A DNA stretch of 64,000 nt from Amphiduros pacificus (lineage: Eukaryota > Annelida > Polychaeta > Phyllodocida > Hesionidae). This document shows, piece by piece, positions 1-13,374 of the stretch; position 1 is the first letter of the stretch, and every line of letters begins with the position of its first letter. The DNA lies in contig OX439008.1 in the NCBI GenBank assembly GCA_949316495.1, forward strand, positions 12,977,532-13,041,531, written 5' to 3'. Both the position numbers and the translations under genes were made by a program. The notes below the pieces were generated by a model, which was given only the letters and a program-made list of their open reading frames with translations, was not told where the DNA came from and did not search any database.

Positions 1-157
1 TGGATTTAGATCCCTGAGGAATAGTGAAAGTAGTTTGACAAAATAATGATGTTCAAAATTCCAAATTTGAAACATTGCATTATAATTTCTTATTTCTTTT
101 TCATATTAAAATTATAAGACCCTCAAATAGGAGCTGATTCATCTATTATTATTTCAG

Positions 158-3100
158 ATCAATATATATAACATATCAGTATGATCATGTAGTGAAAGGA
201 ATCCATCTGTATCACTTTTCTCCTCCGCGGGACGTGTTTGGTAATCACACAGAGAACCCAGATAATGAGGGATATTGTACTCCAGACTGTCTGGGATCTG
301 GAGTTCTCAATGTCTCTGTATGTAAAGGTAACGTATCCATAATGTCTTTGCCAGTTGAAAAATGCAAAATGCTAAATTGAATATTCTTTAGATTTCATTG
401 AAAAACTATTGATGGTATTTTTCACAAAAGCTGATTATTTTTTTATAAATCCAAAAACATTTCTTAGAATGCTTATAGATATTTTATAGTGTCAACAAGT
501 GCAAGACATTTTACCATTATATATTTATAAATATTTCTCTGATAAAACACATTTTTTTGGATAATTAAAAAAAAACATTTCAATGAATGCTTTTATATGC
601 TTTATAGTGTCAACAACTGCAAGACTTTTGCCAAGATAAATAGACAAATTTCTAGCACCCAACAAAATGTATTCTCAAAATCTCTCTGAATCAGGATGTT
701 TTGCATATTTAAAAGATCACAGGAGAAATTAAAAGTTGATTCCTGGATAATATCTATATGTACAGATAATATCTATATGTTATATTCAATAACAAAAATA
801 AAACAGGAATCTAAAAAATGAAAATATGGTGGCTCAGTTGCACAGTAGAAAATAAATTGTAATCAAATATGGGTTTCAGATGCCCCCATTATAATCTCAC
901 AGCCTCATTTCTACCTGGGAGCTGAGGAGTACATTGATGCAATAGTGGGCATGAAGCCAACACCGTTTCACCAGACATATGTGGAAGTAGAACCCGTGAG
1001 TATTGGTGTCTCATTCAATACTTTACATATATTCAGTTTTTGCCCAAACTGAATTAATATCTCTTGTAAGATTGTGAAAAATTTATTATTAATTAAGAAC
1101 TGGCAAAACTGACAATGTGTTAAGAGCAAAATGGCTTGATTAACTCTTATAAGCACATGAAAAATGTTCTGTCTGATAATGATAATGTTAAAAATATTTT
1201 GACATATTGATATTTTTCATTCTTTTAACTTTGATTTCAGTATACTGGTGTGGCAATGAATGCCTCAAAGAAGCTGCAGATCAATGCCCATATAAAGGCA
1301 CTTGACACATTTAGGTGGGTACATACTCAGTGCCCATATAAAGGCACTTGACACATTTAGGTAGGTACATGTGCAGTGCTTAAATAAAAGCCCTTGACAC
1401 ATTTAGGTAGGTACCTACTCAGTGCTCATATAAAGCCCCTTGACACATTTAGGTGGGTACATACTCAGTGCTCATATAAAGTCCCTTGAAACATTTAGGT
1501 TGGTACATACTCAGTGCTCATATAAAGTCCCTTGACACATTTAGGTTGGTACATACTCAGTGCTCATATAAAGCCCCTTGACACATTTAGGTTGGTACAT
1601 ACTCAATGCTCATATAAAGGCCCTTGACACATTCAGGTCAGTACATACTCAGTGCTCATATAAAGCCCCTTGACACATTTAGGTTGGTACATAATCAGTG
1701 CCCATATAAAGGCCCTTGACACATTTAGGTGGGTACATACTCAGTGCTCATATAAAGTCCCTTGACACATTTAGGTTGGTACATACTCAGTGCTCATATA
1801 AAGTCCCTTGACACATTTAGGTTGGTACATACTCAGTGCTCATATAAAGCCCCTTGACACATTTAGGTTGGTACATAATCAGTGCCCATATAAAGGCCCT
1901 TGACACATTTACAATGTAGATAGGTACATACCCAGTGCTCATATAAAGGGCCTTGACACATTTACAATGTAGATAGGTACATACCCAGTGCTCATATAAA
2001 GGCCTTTGACACATTTAGGTGGGTACATACTCAGTGCTCATATAAAGTCCCTTGACACATTTAGGTTGGTACATACTCAGTGCTCATATAAAGGCCCTTG
2101 ACACATTCAGGTCGGTACCTACCCAGTGCTCATATAAAGGCCCTTGACACATTTAGGTGGGTACATACTGAGTGCTCATATAAAGGCCCTTGACACATTT
2201 AGGTTGGTACATACTCATTGCCCATATAAAGTCCCTTGACACATTTAGGTTGGTACACACTCAGTGCTCATATAAAGGCCCTTGACACATTTAGGTCGGT
2301 ACCTACTCAGTGCTCATATAAAGGCCCTTGACACATTTAGGTAGGTACATACTCAGTGCTCATATAATGCCCCTTGACACATTTAGGTCGGTACATACTC
2401 AGTGCTCATATAAAGCCCCTTGACACATTAAGGTAGGTACATACTCAGTGCTCATATAAAGGCCCTTGACACATTCAGGTCGGTACCTACCCAGTGCTCA
2501 TATAAAGGCCCTTGACACATTTAGGTGGGTACATACTGAGTGCTCATATAAAGGCCCTTGACACATTTAGGTTGGTACATACTCATTGCCCATATAAAGT
2601 CCCTTGACACATTTAGGTTGGTTCATACTCAGTGCTCATATAAAGGCCCTTGACACATTTAGGTCGGTACCTACTCAGTGCTCATATAAAGGCCCTTGAC
2701 ACATTTAGGTAGGTACATACTCAGTGCTCATATAATGCCCCTTGACACATTTAGGTCGGTACATACTCAGTGCTCATATAAAGCCCCTTGACACATTTAG
2801 GTAGGTACATACTCAGTGCTCATATAAAGGCCCTTGACACATTCAGGTCGGTACATACTCAGTGCTCATATAAAGGCCCTTGACACATTTAGGTAGGTAC
2901 ATACTCAGTGCTCATATAAAGGCCCTTGACACATTCAGGTCAGTACATACTCAGTGCTCATATAAAGCCCCTTGACACATTTAGATCGGTGCATACTCAG
3001 TGCTCATATAAAGGCCCTTGACACATTCAGGTCGGTACATACTCAGTGCTCATATAAAGCCCCTTGACACATTTAGGTTGGTACATACTCAGTGCTCATA

Positions 3101-6100
3101 TAAAGGCCCTTGACACATTTAGGTTGGTACATAATCAGTGCCCATATAAAGGCCCTTGACACATTTACAATGTAGATAGGTACATACCCAGTGCTCATAT
3201 AAAGGCCTTTGACACATTTAGGTGGGTACATACTGAGTGCCCATATAAAGGCCCTTGACACATTTAGGTAGGTACCTACTCAGTGTTCATATAAAGGCCC
3301 TTGACACATTTAGGTAGGTACATACTCATTGCTCATATAAAGGCCCTTGACACATTTAGGTTGGTACATACTCATTGCTCATATAAAGGCCCTTGACACA
3401 TTTAGGTGGGTACATACTCAGTGCTCATATAAAGCCCCTTGACACATTTAGGTTGGTACATACTCATTGCTCATATAAAGGCCCTTGACACATTTAGGTA
3501 GGTACATACTCAGTGCTCAGTGTTCAAATAAAGGTCCAGGGTTCATGCAGGTGTGTACATGCCCAGTGTTCAACTAGGTCCAGGGTTCATGCAGGTGTGT
3601 ACATGCCCAGTGTTCAACTAGGTCCAGGGTTGATGCAGGTGTGTAATGCTCAGTGTTCAAATAAAGGTCCAGGGTTGATGCAGGTGTGTAATGCTCAGTG
3701 TTCAAATAAAGGTCCAGGGTTCATGCAGGTGTGTAATGCTCAGTGTTCAAATAAAGGTCCAGGGTTCATGCAGGTGTGTAATGCTCAGTGTTCAAATAAA
3801 GGGCCAGGGTTGATGCAGGTGTGTAATGCTCAGTGTTCAAATAAAGGTCCAGGGTTCATGCAGGTGTGTAATGCTCAGTGTTCAAATAAAGGTCCAGGGT
3901 TCATGCAGGTGTGTAATGCTCAGTGTTCAAATAAAGGGCCAGGGTTGATGCAGGTGTGTACATGCTCAGTTCATATATAAAGACTCAGAATTTATTAAGA
4001 TGATGCATGCTCACCTAGAAATTTCAAAGAACCATTTGACAGAGGCTTTAGTTATAGTTTTAATGCTTTCAATTTCTTTTATTGTTTACAGTGATACAGC
4101 GAAATTCAACTCAACAATATATCCAATTCTCTGGCTTGATGAGGTAGGACTATTATTTTTTGTTAATTCCAGCAATCATTGGTAAGTTGAAAAGCTTCCC
4201 TCTTGATAAGCCTCCAGAGAATTACCTTTTTTATGATGAGAGAAAATTGTTTAAAAGGAAAATATTATCTTATTTCCTTCATGAAAGGCGAGAGTAATCT
4301 TTTTTGGAATCATTTATTTGCAGGGAAACATTTAGATTGATCCATATTGATATTTTTTGTCTTGTTCATTTCATTTCAAAACTTTATCAATGAACATGAA
4401 GACAATAATACTAATTTAAAAAAAATACATTTGTAATCATATCTTATGATTCAAATATTGCAGTGCCTAAATTTTGATTAAAGTCATTGATGCTTTGATT
4501 GATAACAGGGAATAATATATTTCAACACTATAAATGTACCACTTCCCATAAAGAAAATATTTTGGTTATTTCCTTCTCTATCACGAAAGGGCTTTCTGTG
4601 AAAAGACCCATAAATGTTTTTTTACTCTGCTGACTCCTTTGAAGTCGCAGAGCTTTAGGAGTTGGAAAAATCTGTCTGTCTGTCAACAATTTCTTTAAAA
4701 ATCTTCTCCAAAACTATCAGTTTTATATGTTTCATGTTTTATATAGAGGTAGATATAGAGGTGAGGATTGAGATTCTTTCACATCTTAGTGATGTCACCA
4801 TTGACCTTAGTGCAGTGACCTTGAGGTTACACATTTTGTACGGAACATATCTCTGCCACCACTTATAAGAAGAAATTAAAACTTGGTATACAGAAATAGC
4901 TGTGCATTGTCATACTTTTTTATTCATGTGACCTTTGGCCTTGACACATTGACCTTGAATTCAAAATTTGTGTACATGCAACATCTCAATCATTAAAAGT
5001 GAAGTAAAAATAGTTCATATCTGTTGTATATCAACACTATTTCGAGCACCATATACATTTTTTACAGATTTGACTTCTGACCTTGATGCTGTGACCTTGA
5101 CCTTTGCATATATCTCATATCTCATGAACGCTGAACAGGAGATACTAAATATTATGCATGTATTGCAACCACAAGGTGTAGTTGTCAGTGTTCAGCAAAA
5201 GTTTTTGACCCACATCAGACAATATGTCCGACATTCAACCAACCAATGTCAGAAATTTATCTTCATCATCAGACATTTCAACTCCTATGCCCTTGAGCCA
5301 ATTGTCACAAGCTATGATTGGGCTGGAACCCTATTGTTGTGATTTTGTAATAGCAAAGAATAAGGTAGGTGACCAAAGAAATGAAAGTCTAAAGCGCCCA
5401 GTGCTTCGATGGAGTTGCATGGTTACTGTGCATATCTTATAAATGGAAAAATATATCTTAAATGGAAAAATATATTTATATCTTATTGATGTGACCAGAT
5501 AGGGGGCTTAGGAAATTCGCCAACTTTTATTTCCATATTTGAAATATTTATTTTATTGATTAAAAACTGATCAAACTTTATAACCCAGGTAAGAGATGTG
5601 CTCACTGTCAGCTGTCACTAAGACTTACTCCTTGTGTGTCACACCTTGGTGACAACTGCACTCTCTCTCTTGTCTGTATATCACACCTAGTGTCTCTCCC
5701 TGGCATAATGCACTCTCACTTGACACTTATCCATTCTTATATGACAGCTGAGCACATGTCTATCATGTCAATTTAGGGGTATATAACTTGTCCACAGGTA
5801 AGTCATACAAAATTATTCCCTTTAAACACTGGATATCTCTATATTTGACATTTCTATATTGGATTACATATTAAATACCCGGATATATTCATCACTACCC
5901 TTCAGTCACATCGTTACCTTCAAGTCAGTGTTCACGGTATGTCGATGATCTATTATGTTTATGTCAGATGTATGACCATTTGATGATTGTGAAATGATTT
6001 ACAATTGTTTTAGATAGCTCAAGCAGCAACATGTTTAATAATAGTTAAACAATGTACTTAGTTTAGCATTTAATGCTGTATTTCATCCATTGGTATTAAT

Positions 6101-8046
6101 ATTCCTCTGTAGATGTATTAAGAAATGTTAACATTGATTATAAGTATATATTGGTGTATGTGGCCCTTCCTTTGTTTAAAGCCATGGCGGCCATGTTGGA
6201 TTATTTGAATTCAACTGCCACAAGTGTAGTATGGGGCATGCATAATGTTATTGATAACTGAAAGACTAAACCTTTTGGCATTTTATGTTAGAAACATCTT
6301 TATATTATGTGAGAATTATAAGAGTTTTTTCTATGCATTTGCCTTTATTTGAGTGAAATAAGTATATTTAGCCGTAGTAATTATTGGCCAATGAGCTGCC
6401 AGTACAGGCTGAGCTCCCAACCTAGATAGCAACCTAGCACACATCAGGAATATGGAATCACCCAGAGGGGTGTAAGGGTATCAACCCATATATATTGCTA
6501 GAGTATATAAACCTAGCTCATTTTATATTATTATAAATGCAGAATATAAGCTATTCTGTAATCATTTATATCTATATGTCTTTTATTATAATGTAAGTAT
6601 TCAGGGTATGAGTAATAGTGTATACCTGCTACCCCTGATCAGTGAAGCGTATAGACTGAACCAAGCTGTGCAGGTATAAATACTGCTGCACAGCATAGCA
6701 TCAAGGTCAGACAGGGTGGCCAGTCGAGCTGGTCAGACAGGGTGACCAGCATCATGGTCAAACAAGCTGGTCAGACAGGGTGGCCAGTCGAGCTGGTCAG
6801 ACAGGGTGGCCAGTCGAGCTGGTCAGACAGGGTGACCAGCATCATGGTCAAACAAGCTGGTCGAACAGGGTGGTCAGTCAGGGATTGGTCAGTCGAGCTG
6901 ACCAGTCTTTAGTTTACCATTGGAAGAGCCGGGCCGAGCCTGCTGCCTTCCTCTTATTATTTTGCACCTGAGAACCGGCTGCTCATTACATAGCCCAACT
7001 CTGAAGTGTCTGTGGACTTGTCAGTGTCCACCACACTCTACTTTTGCATGTAGCATTAAGGGCTATGTATAATTAAGCTGGTAGTGCACAGGGTGCTCTG
7101 CATTCTTTTATGGCAGTGGCTAGACCAAGTCTAGCACCTGCTGAGTTGGTCTCTTATATGTAGTGACCTTGTTTATAATTGTGGAACATTGTGTGTATTG
7201 TATCATTCTTATTGTATATGATTGAGGGCTATTAAACATTCTTAACTAAATCATAGAAATCAGTGTTTGTGAAGATTTAAGATTAGTAACAAGTTTGTTC
7301 ACGCTACCCAAAAATTCATAGAAACATTTAGCCCCCATCCCCGCTCGTAACATTATAAATGGAAAAACCACCGGCCTGGCCTGCATATCCCACAGAAAGT
7401 TTGCTAGTTACGCAGTTCATGTACTTTCATTTAGGTCAGCCAAGCTATCAACCCAGGGGGTTATGTTTTTGGATATAATGCAGATTGATGTTTTACCAAT
7501 TTGAATGTTTTTTTTTTTCAGAATGCAGTAATTGATGAGAGCTCTGCTCATAAGTTCCTCTCGGAGGTGAAGAATCCCATCACGGTGCTGACGGGCATCC
7601 AGTATGGATTGATAGGGCTTGGGGCACTCCTACTCCTGGCTTGTAGTATCATCCTAGTCCACATTGCCACTCGCAATAAGGTCAGTACCACACAGAATGA
7701 TTTTTTCTTAATTATCTCATGATTTATTCCTCTTTAATATTCCATTGTTTTGCCCTAAAATAGTTTAACAAGAAAGCCTCCTGGCTAGTTTATTGTAGTT
7801 GTTTGTAATATTTGCCATATTTGACACCATTGATTTTAAAAAAAAAAACATATTGCATTTTAGAGAAACATTTGGATGTTTATTCTTGGAACTATCTAGA
7901 CAAATATATTAAGTGAAGAATCATGCAGTGTAAAAAGTAAAATGTTATTTTTATTTTATTTATCAAAATATTTGTTTTCCGTTTTATATTAGCATTACAA
8001 ACAATCCCCACTCCTGATAGTGGGAGAGGATGATGAGGTTGCATAG
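158..8046 (+). CDS. SCARB2-like: SCARB2/CD36-family scavenger receptor, 3' part (six exons, 5' end outside window)
   Basis: Exons read as 158-327, 880-995, 1241-1314, 4092-4143, 7522-7680 and 7993-8046, each with AG/GT borders and matching phases. The joined protein follows the C-terminal half of the CD36 family: NPDNEGYC, then CLGSGVLNVSVCK, APIIISQPHFY, YTGVAMNASKKLQ and YPILWLDE, a membrane segment (about GLIGLGALLLLACSIILV) and a short basic-then-acidic tail. From memory, CLGSGVLN(I/V)S(I/V)CK and GAPII are closest to LIMP-2/SCARB2. Family members are two-pass membrane glycoproteins that bind lipids or lipoproteins; LIMP-2 carries glucocerebrosidase to lysosomes. Several N-glycosylation sequons are visible (NHT, NVS, NAS, NST). 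The N-terminal membrane segment and most of the ectodomain lie left of the window. CD36 or SR-B1 orthology is possible; family membership is firm, subfamily is inference. Confidence 0.88.
1287..3512 (+). repeat. 46-bp minisatellite derived from an exon/intron junction, about 48 units
   Basis: The first unit overlaps the end of the SCARB2-like exon 1241-1314. Each unit holds about 28 bp of exon sequence (CCCATATAAAGGCACTTG then ACACATTTAG) and about 18 bp of the following intron (GTGGGTACATACTCAGTG). Each therefore carries a 5' splice-site-like TAG|GTNGGT. Units differ by a few substitutions; three carry an ACAATGTAGATAG insertion (near 1912, 1966 and 3170). The array fills most of the intron 1315-4091. 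Confidence 0.95.
3513..3972 (+). repeat. 45-bp minisatellite, diverged neighbour of the 46-bp array
   Basis: About ten units in the same register as the array to its left (shared CTCAGTG and ATAAAGG) but with a new core, GGTCCAGGGTTCATGCAGGT. Each unit keeps a CAG|GTGTGT step. The 45-bp length is a multiple of three, so a repetitive frame stays open here; this is not evidence of a gene. Confidence 0.9.
4623..5110 (+). repeat. Dispersed repeat family D, copy 1
   Basis: The segment begins near CTGCTGACTCCTTTGAAG, runs through a TCTGTCTGTCTGTC tract and contains several TGACCTTGA-type blocks. An inverted relative lies at about 28750-29340, with GACGGACGGACAG and the complement of the CTGCTGAC edge at its right end. 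Coding potential is poor, and it sits in the intron 4144-7521 of the receptor gene. It is probably a non-autonomous transposon; the class is not visible. Confidence 0.6.
5742..7352. mobile_element. Possible solo LTR or other retroelement fossil (weak)
   Basis: The stretch starts TG and ends CA, with TTATA on both sides (5737-5741 and 7353-7357). It holds a TATA-like GTATATAAA near 6504 and an ATTAAA-type signal near 7230. No coding region is recognisable. The short flanking match could be chance, so family and age are unassigned. Confidence 0.22.
6703..6905 (+). repeat. Short tandem repeat of GGTCAGACAGGGTG(G/A)CCAG units
   Basis: Around eight imperfect units alternate CAGTCGAGCTGGTCAGACAG with CAGCATCATGGTCAAACAAG. 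It lies in a receptor-gene intron. Confidence 0.8.
7993..8046 (+). CDS. SCARB2-like: Terminal micro-exon of the SCARB2-like gene (cytoplasmic tail)
   Basis: A pyrimidine-rich acceptor ending TATATTAG precedes 18 codons, stop included, in the phase left by the exon ending at 7680. It encodes HYKQSPLLIVGEDDEVA and a TAG stop at 8044-8046. The SPLLI stretch resembles the dileucine sorting signal at the C-terminus of LIMP-2 (from memory, APLI near the end), but no acidic residue sits four positions before the leucines. A different terminal exon further downstream cannot be excluded. Confidence 0.65.
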   Translation, partial: HYKQSPLLIVGEDDEVA

Positions 8047-8399
8047 GATTGTGGATGTCTGGCTGAGGAGGCAAGAAGCTCGAGCTCATTGAAAGCTTTC
8101 ACACATGGTTTAATGGAGGCACATTTATGAGAACATTTCCATGGTTACACTGTCAGGTATACATTGATCTCTGTGAGGGAGCAGGTCTTATCTGTATTCA
8201 GTGTAAAACTATGTACTACATGAGTGTCCATGCAGCTGATCTTCTGAATCAAAATTTAAATTAATGTTCTTTTTAGCTATGCTGACTATGTCAGTATAGC
8301 TTCTGAGTGAGAGGTGTAGAATTTTTCTGTCATTCTGACTGTCCCACCACTTTGATCTTCTCTGAAATTACTGGTCAGAGTTCTTAGCTATTAGTAAGA

Positions 8400-8745
8400 A
8401 AGATGTTGTATTTTCAGGAGACGATTTCTTTCTGTTTTCCATTAGGTTCAGAATGTTTTCAATTTTTTTATTATTTAATTAAAATAAATCAAGAGTTATC
8501 ACTAAGTTGTCAAACTCTCAAGGAGGCTGCCATTCTCAATAACAAATATCAGCGAATGAGAATCAAGACAATAATGAAAGTTGGGGCTGTATTTTGATTG
8601 GCTAAAATTATCATCTGCTCAAGTTTCTTCTTGAAAATGATTCCAAGGATCTTTTATGAAGCAAAATGTGGCCATTTCCAGAAAATGTTCACAAACATTA
8701 CAAAAAAGCATTGATCAGCACAGCTCATAGGCCACCGGCCTTTGT
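8400..8745 (+). repeat. Dispersed repeat family C, copy 1
   Basis: Landmarks shared with 28355-28690, and in inverted form with 13375-13612, are TTTTCAGG(G/A)GA at the left, CTCAAGGAGGCTGCCATT, AATGAGAATCAAGA, GATTGGCTAAAATTATCATC and CACAAACATTACAAAAA at the right. A right-end fragment also occurs at about 10287-10375. It looks like an old non-coding interspersed element. Confidence 0.7.
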
Positions 8746-9239
8746 TTTTCAATTTCTCAGGGTCAGGATATTGAATAATATAAACATGGACCTCTATTAC
8801 TTGTTATAAGGTCAGGCTATTCACACTTGGCATGGAGACCCTAGCGTAGGCTATTAACAGTGTTATGTCTGAGTGAACATGTCCTGCATAAATGAGCTCT
8901 GAAGAAAAGAATTACATTACACTTTCCAGTATTTGAATTGACAAATTGCATGTGAGTCCTGCAGGCCTTTCACCTGCTTTATGTGTAACATTGAGCCTGA
9001 AAAACTATTTGTTGCAAAAGTGAATGCTTTCAAAATATCACAAAAGTTTACTTTTTTGCTAATATAACTTTATTCATTGAAACTCAGGAAAATAAGAAGA
9101 GTGTAGTGATTTTTTTACCACAGTAATTGGCCTTAAATGATCAAGATTATCAGGGTATCTAGTGAGTTGTTGCACATGTCAGTGTAATAATGGATTCAGG
9201 GAAACTATGGAGACCTTGTATTAGTAGAGGACCAACCCA

Positions 9240-9680
9240 CTACAGATTGCAGCTTTGATGCTACATTCCAATGGATTGCAGCTTTGATGCCACATGCCTG
9301 TGGATTGTAGCTTTGATGCTACATGCCTATGGATTGCAGCTTTGATGCTACATCCCAATGGATTGCAGCTTTAATGCTACATCCCAATGGATTGCAGCTT
9401 TGATGCTACATCCCTATGGATTGCAGCTTTGATGTTACATCCCTATGGATTGCAGCTTTGATGTTACATCCCTATGGATTGCAGTTTTGATGCTACATCC
9501 CAATGGATTGCAGCTTTGATGCTACATCCCAATGGATTGCAGCTTTGATGCTACATCCCTATGGATTGCAGCTTTAATACTACATTCCGACAGATTGCAG
9601 CATTGTTGTTTCATCCCTATGGATTGCAACTTTGATGCTACATCCCTACAGATGGCAACTTTGATGCTACATGCCTCTCT
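9240..9680 (+). repeat. 29-bp minisatellite, about 15 units
   Basis: The unit core is GGATTGCAGCTTTGATGCTA followed by CATCCC(T/A)AT. Units are similar through the middle and decay at both ends. It lies between the receptor gene and the helicase gene. Confidence 0.93.
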
Positions 9681-12515
9681 TTTAAGATTGCTTTTGAAAA
9701 CTGTGTTGATATTTATATATATTCAGTGGCTGATCCTGTTCTGGTATGAGGTCTCTGTGATTAATTGATTGATAGATTTTGTATGCACCTGTTTAAATAT
9801 TTAGCTGTTAAGAGGCATTGAGAGGTATCAGGATAAGATTATTAGTTATTTGAGACATGTGTATTCTATGTTTTGTTGTTTTAAAGTATCCAATGCTATT
9901 TTCGATGAGTTTGAGCCATGCTGGCATGTGCAGTGGAGGGGGTTCTGTCATTCTGTCTATCCGTCAATATTGATCTTTTCCTCAGAAACTACCAAGTCAA
10001 TTTGATAGGTAAGATGTAGTGTTGTCAGCAAATGAATCTATTATCCATGAGTCATATTTTTTTTTTTAATGTTTAATGATTTAAAAATATATATACAGTG
10101 GAAAAAAGTGAATTATTTTACATATGCATGTTTACCTGGAACATCTAGTTCCTCATTCTACTAATCTAAGTTCCAGACTTCTGAAATAAAGCAATGTGAA
10201 TCTTGGGTACATTATTTTTATCACCTGTTCCTGAGCTGCAAAAAATATTAATATTTGAGATAATCATTTATGAAGCAATATGTAAACATTTTTTGAAAGG
10301 TCCACCAACATTACAAAAAACAATGGTGGACATAGCTCCAAAGTCATTGGCCTATATTTATGACAAACAATGTGCCATACCATGACACAAAGCTTAAGAT
10401 ACTGAATCAAAGATAAAGATGTTTATGTGTGTGTGTGTGTGTATGTGTGTGTGTGTCAGTTTGTACATAAATACAATGTGAAAATATACTTCTTTGTTTG
10501 TACTAAGTGCTCAAATGATGATTGTTTTTTATTCTCAGCCCGATTATAATTGAGCCGAGGATATATTGGTTGGGCATTCTCTTAGTAACTTTATGTGAGG
10601 ATGTCTTGTTATTGAACTTTGTCAACAGCCATATTTTAAGAACTTAAAGAGAATCTGTTACATAAAACCTGGGAAACTTTAACTAAAAGGTGAAACATCA
10701 ATCCTTTTGTGGAATACCATATTGATAATATACTTGTTAAGGTCATATATATAGCTATTTATAGATCATCTTTGACTGTATTACCAAAATAAATTGGAAC
10801 AGAATCATCCAATATGGCCCAAAGGAACCTCATGTGAAAAGATTTATGGCAAGTTTGATGATGGGTCAGTCGTTTTAAGATGAGGTCGAGGGTGACAGGG
10901 CAGTGTTATATTCTGGCCTCGTGGGCTGAGGATATCGGCATCTCTGATGCTTCTTGTGTCCAAATTTATGCTTAATTATAAGAATATGAGTATTACTGAA
11001 TGCCATGCATTTTTGGATCATATATGCCTTGTATACTTGCATTTCTGATGCATATCTATAATGTGCTTAATTATCAAGAGTGTGTTTATTATAAAATATT
11101 GTGCATTTTCTAATCATGTGCTTTTTCTAATCATAAATGCCAAGTATACATGTATCTCTGATGCCTTTTTTACAATGGTGTGCTTAAATATCAAAAGTGT
11201 GCTTACCAGTATCTCTTAAAAATGTCCATTTTCTTATCGTTGATGCATCTGAACATTCCATTCCATTGTCAAACACAATAAACATTTGTAAGATTTCAAG
11301 GAAATATGTTGATATTTTCAATGTATTGTGTATTAATATATGAATAAATAATGAAAGATAACCATTCACTAACCAAAATTAGTGTTACAATTCTTTACAC
11401 AAGATCTGTATTAATCATATAATAATAATTATAACAATAATCTGTTGAAAATACACATGACATTTGCAAATGAAATGACTAAAAGCAAAGGTAAGGAAAA
11501 ATGTAAATTTTTAGATTAAACTCATAGCAGAAAATCTGTCCTGGGCACTATCACAACCTATATAGGACAGATTACCCATTCAAACTGCCACTCTCGCTAC
11601 CAGTGGTAAAAATATTATCATTGACAATTTTAAATATTAAATTCAACTTTTTCTAATTGTATTGAATGATGTTTATATTATTAGTACAATGGGTTATATA
11701 TATATAGCATTATAGCCCTAAAACACACTCATAACATAACTCTAAAACAGAACTCCAAAAGATAAACTGTTCAAAATATGGTAGCCACGGAATTATAAAG
11801 GAAAAACAATAGAACAGCTATAAATACATGTATTCATTCAAAGGTAATTTGTTTTAGAATAAAATGATATTTATCGTAAAACTAATTATAAACTGTATAT
11901 TATGTTTTTTGTATTTTGTGATATATTGTGTTGATATTGTGTTGAGTGTGAACGCGGCATTCAATTCTTCACATGATTCGTACAGACAGATCCATGGGGC
12001 CTGGACACCTAATCTCGAGGGAGTTTCTTTCTGACATTGATGAAAAGACATATTGACAAAGTTTCCAATAGAATAAAAGATACCAAAGTATCTTTTTAAT
12101 TTATCTTTTAATGGTGGGATATACCAGGTTGAAGGTAGGTGGGGTTTGCTATAATGATGTAAGGTCACAACACAGAAACTATTGAATAAATTATAAATAT
12201 GAAAAACTATCATGCACGCACTTCACTTCTCAGACTATGAATATATTATAACTTCAAACTGAACAGCAAGCATTTTATCTTACAAACTCCATTTATCAGA
12301 GATTGACTACTCCAACACTGGAGGTTCTTCTGAGTGAGAGAAGGGATATCAAGAAGTATGAGGTACTAGCTGCACTAAAATTTGCCACTGGTATGATGTG
12401 TCACCATAGAGACCTATACGTTATGAATGGCAAAGTTCTCAACTATTTGTTGTCAAAATTAGTCTAGCTATGAAATATGACTCAGCAGAATGGACTGGAG
12501 TAGTCCAGGTCCTAC
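9681..12515. other. Intergenic spacer without recognisable gene
   Basis: It contains a GT-rich microsatellite at about 10425-10458, a fragment of repeat family C at about 10287-10375 and a TCTGTCATTCTGTCTATCC stretch near 9945 that may be a trace of family D. Reading frames over 60 codons exist but show no familiar motif, splice support or composition shift. Confidence 0.6.
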
Positions 12516-12519
12516 AAGA

Positions 12520-12925
12520 TTTTATACAAAAGGGCCAACATAGGTGAAATGCCAAATTTGAAAACAGCTGCACAAGTTGAAACAGCTATACAATAAGACA
12601 CAGCTGCATAAATGTGAGATAGCAATGCCATTGACAGACAGCTGCACAATCGAGACAGACACAAGAACTGACTCTGCCTACATGGGTGAAATGCCAAATA
12701 TTAAAACAGCTACACAAGTTGAGAGACAGTTACACTTGTAAGACAGCGGTACAAGTGAGAGATAGTAACAAAATTGAGACAGACATTTGAACTGACCCTA
12801 ACACAGGCTAGGAACTGCTACTTAAGTGAGAGATAGAAATGACAGAAAGCTACACAAGTGAGAGATAGCAACACAAGTGTGAGACAGCTACAAACGTGAG
12901 ACAACTACACAAGTAGCAGAAATGC
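12520..12925 (-). repeat. Degenerate CAGCTG/GAGAGACAG tandem repeat, copy 1
   Basis: Short units alternate ACAGCTGCACAAG and GTGAGAGATAGCAA-like blocks. Read on the minus strand they become TATGCAGCTGTCTCTCACTT, the unit of the array at 32635-33285. The two arrays are therefore inverted copies of one family about 20 kb apart. Confidence 0.75.
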
Positions 12926-13374
12926 AGTTGACAGGCCAACATATTTCAGACATCAACAAGCTGATATGCATGATAGAAGCATTTGTGTCAAGTAAAGTTA
13001 AATATGATTTGGTATATTTTTGTTAGGCATAGAAATATGGAATTTATATGATGGGCAAAGTCATATTGCATGGATTCTGTAACCTGGCTTCATGAAATCA
13101 TTCTGGCACGATTCAAAGGACAAAGAACATGTATTAGCTAATGTCATGCTTCACCTTTTAGTGTCCATACTACACCATAAAATGATGTATTGTAGACAGG
13201 TTGTTTCAAATGGGGCTATTAATTATAGGGTATTATTCAAATAGGTTTTACATGCACTTACACAAATTTATCAACCAAGTGTCTTCTAAAATTCTCTTTC
13301 ACTCCAAAAATGTTTTTTTGAAATGTTTTTGAAATTTTTTTTTGAAATTTTTTGAAATTTTTTGTAATTACTTC

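Noticed and set aside
3513-3980. 155-codon repetitive frame (NAQCSNKGPG)
   Set aside because: A 45-bp minisatellite inside the receptor intron; open only because the period is a multiple of three.
10203-10385. 60-codon frame in the spacer
   Set aside because: It overlaps a fragment of dispersed repeat family C and has no splice or homology support.
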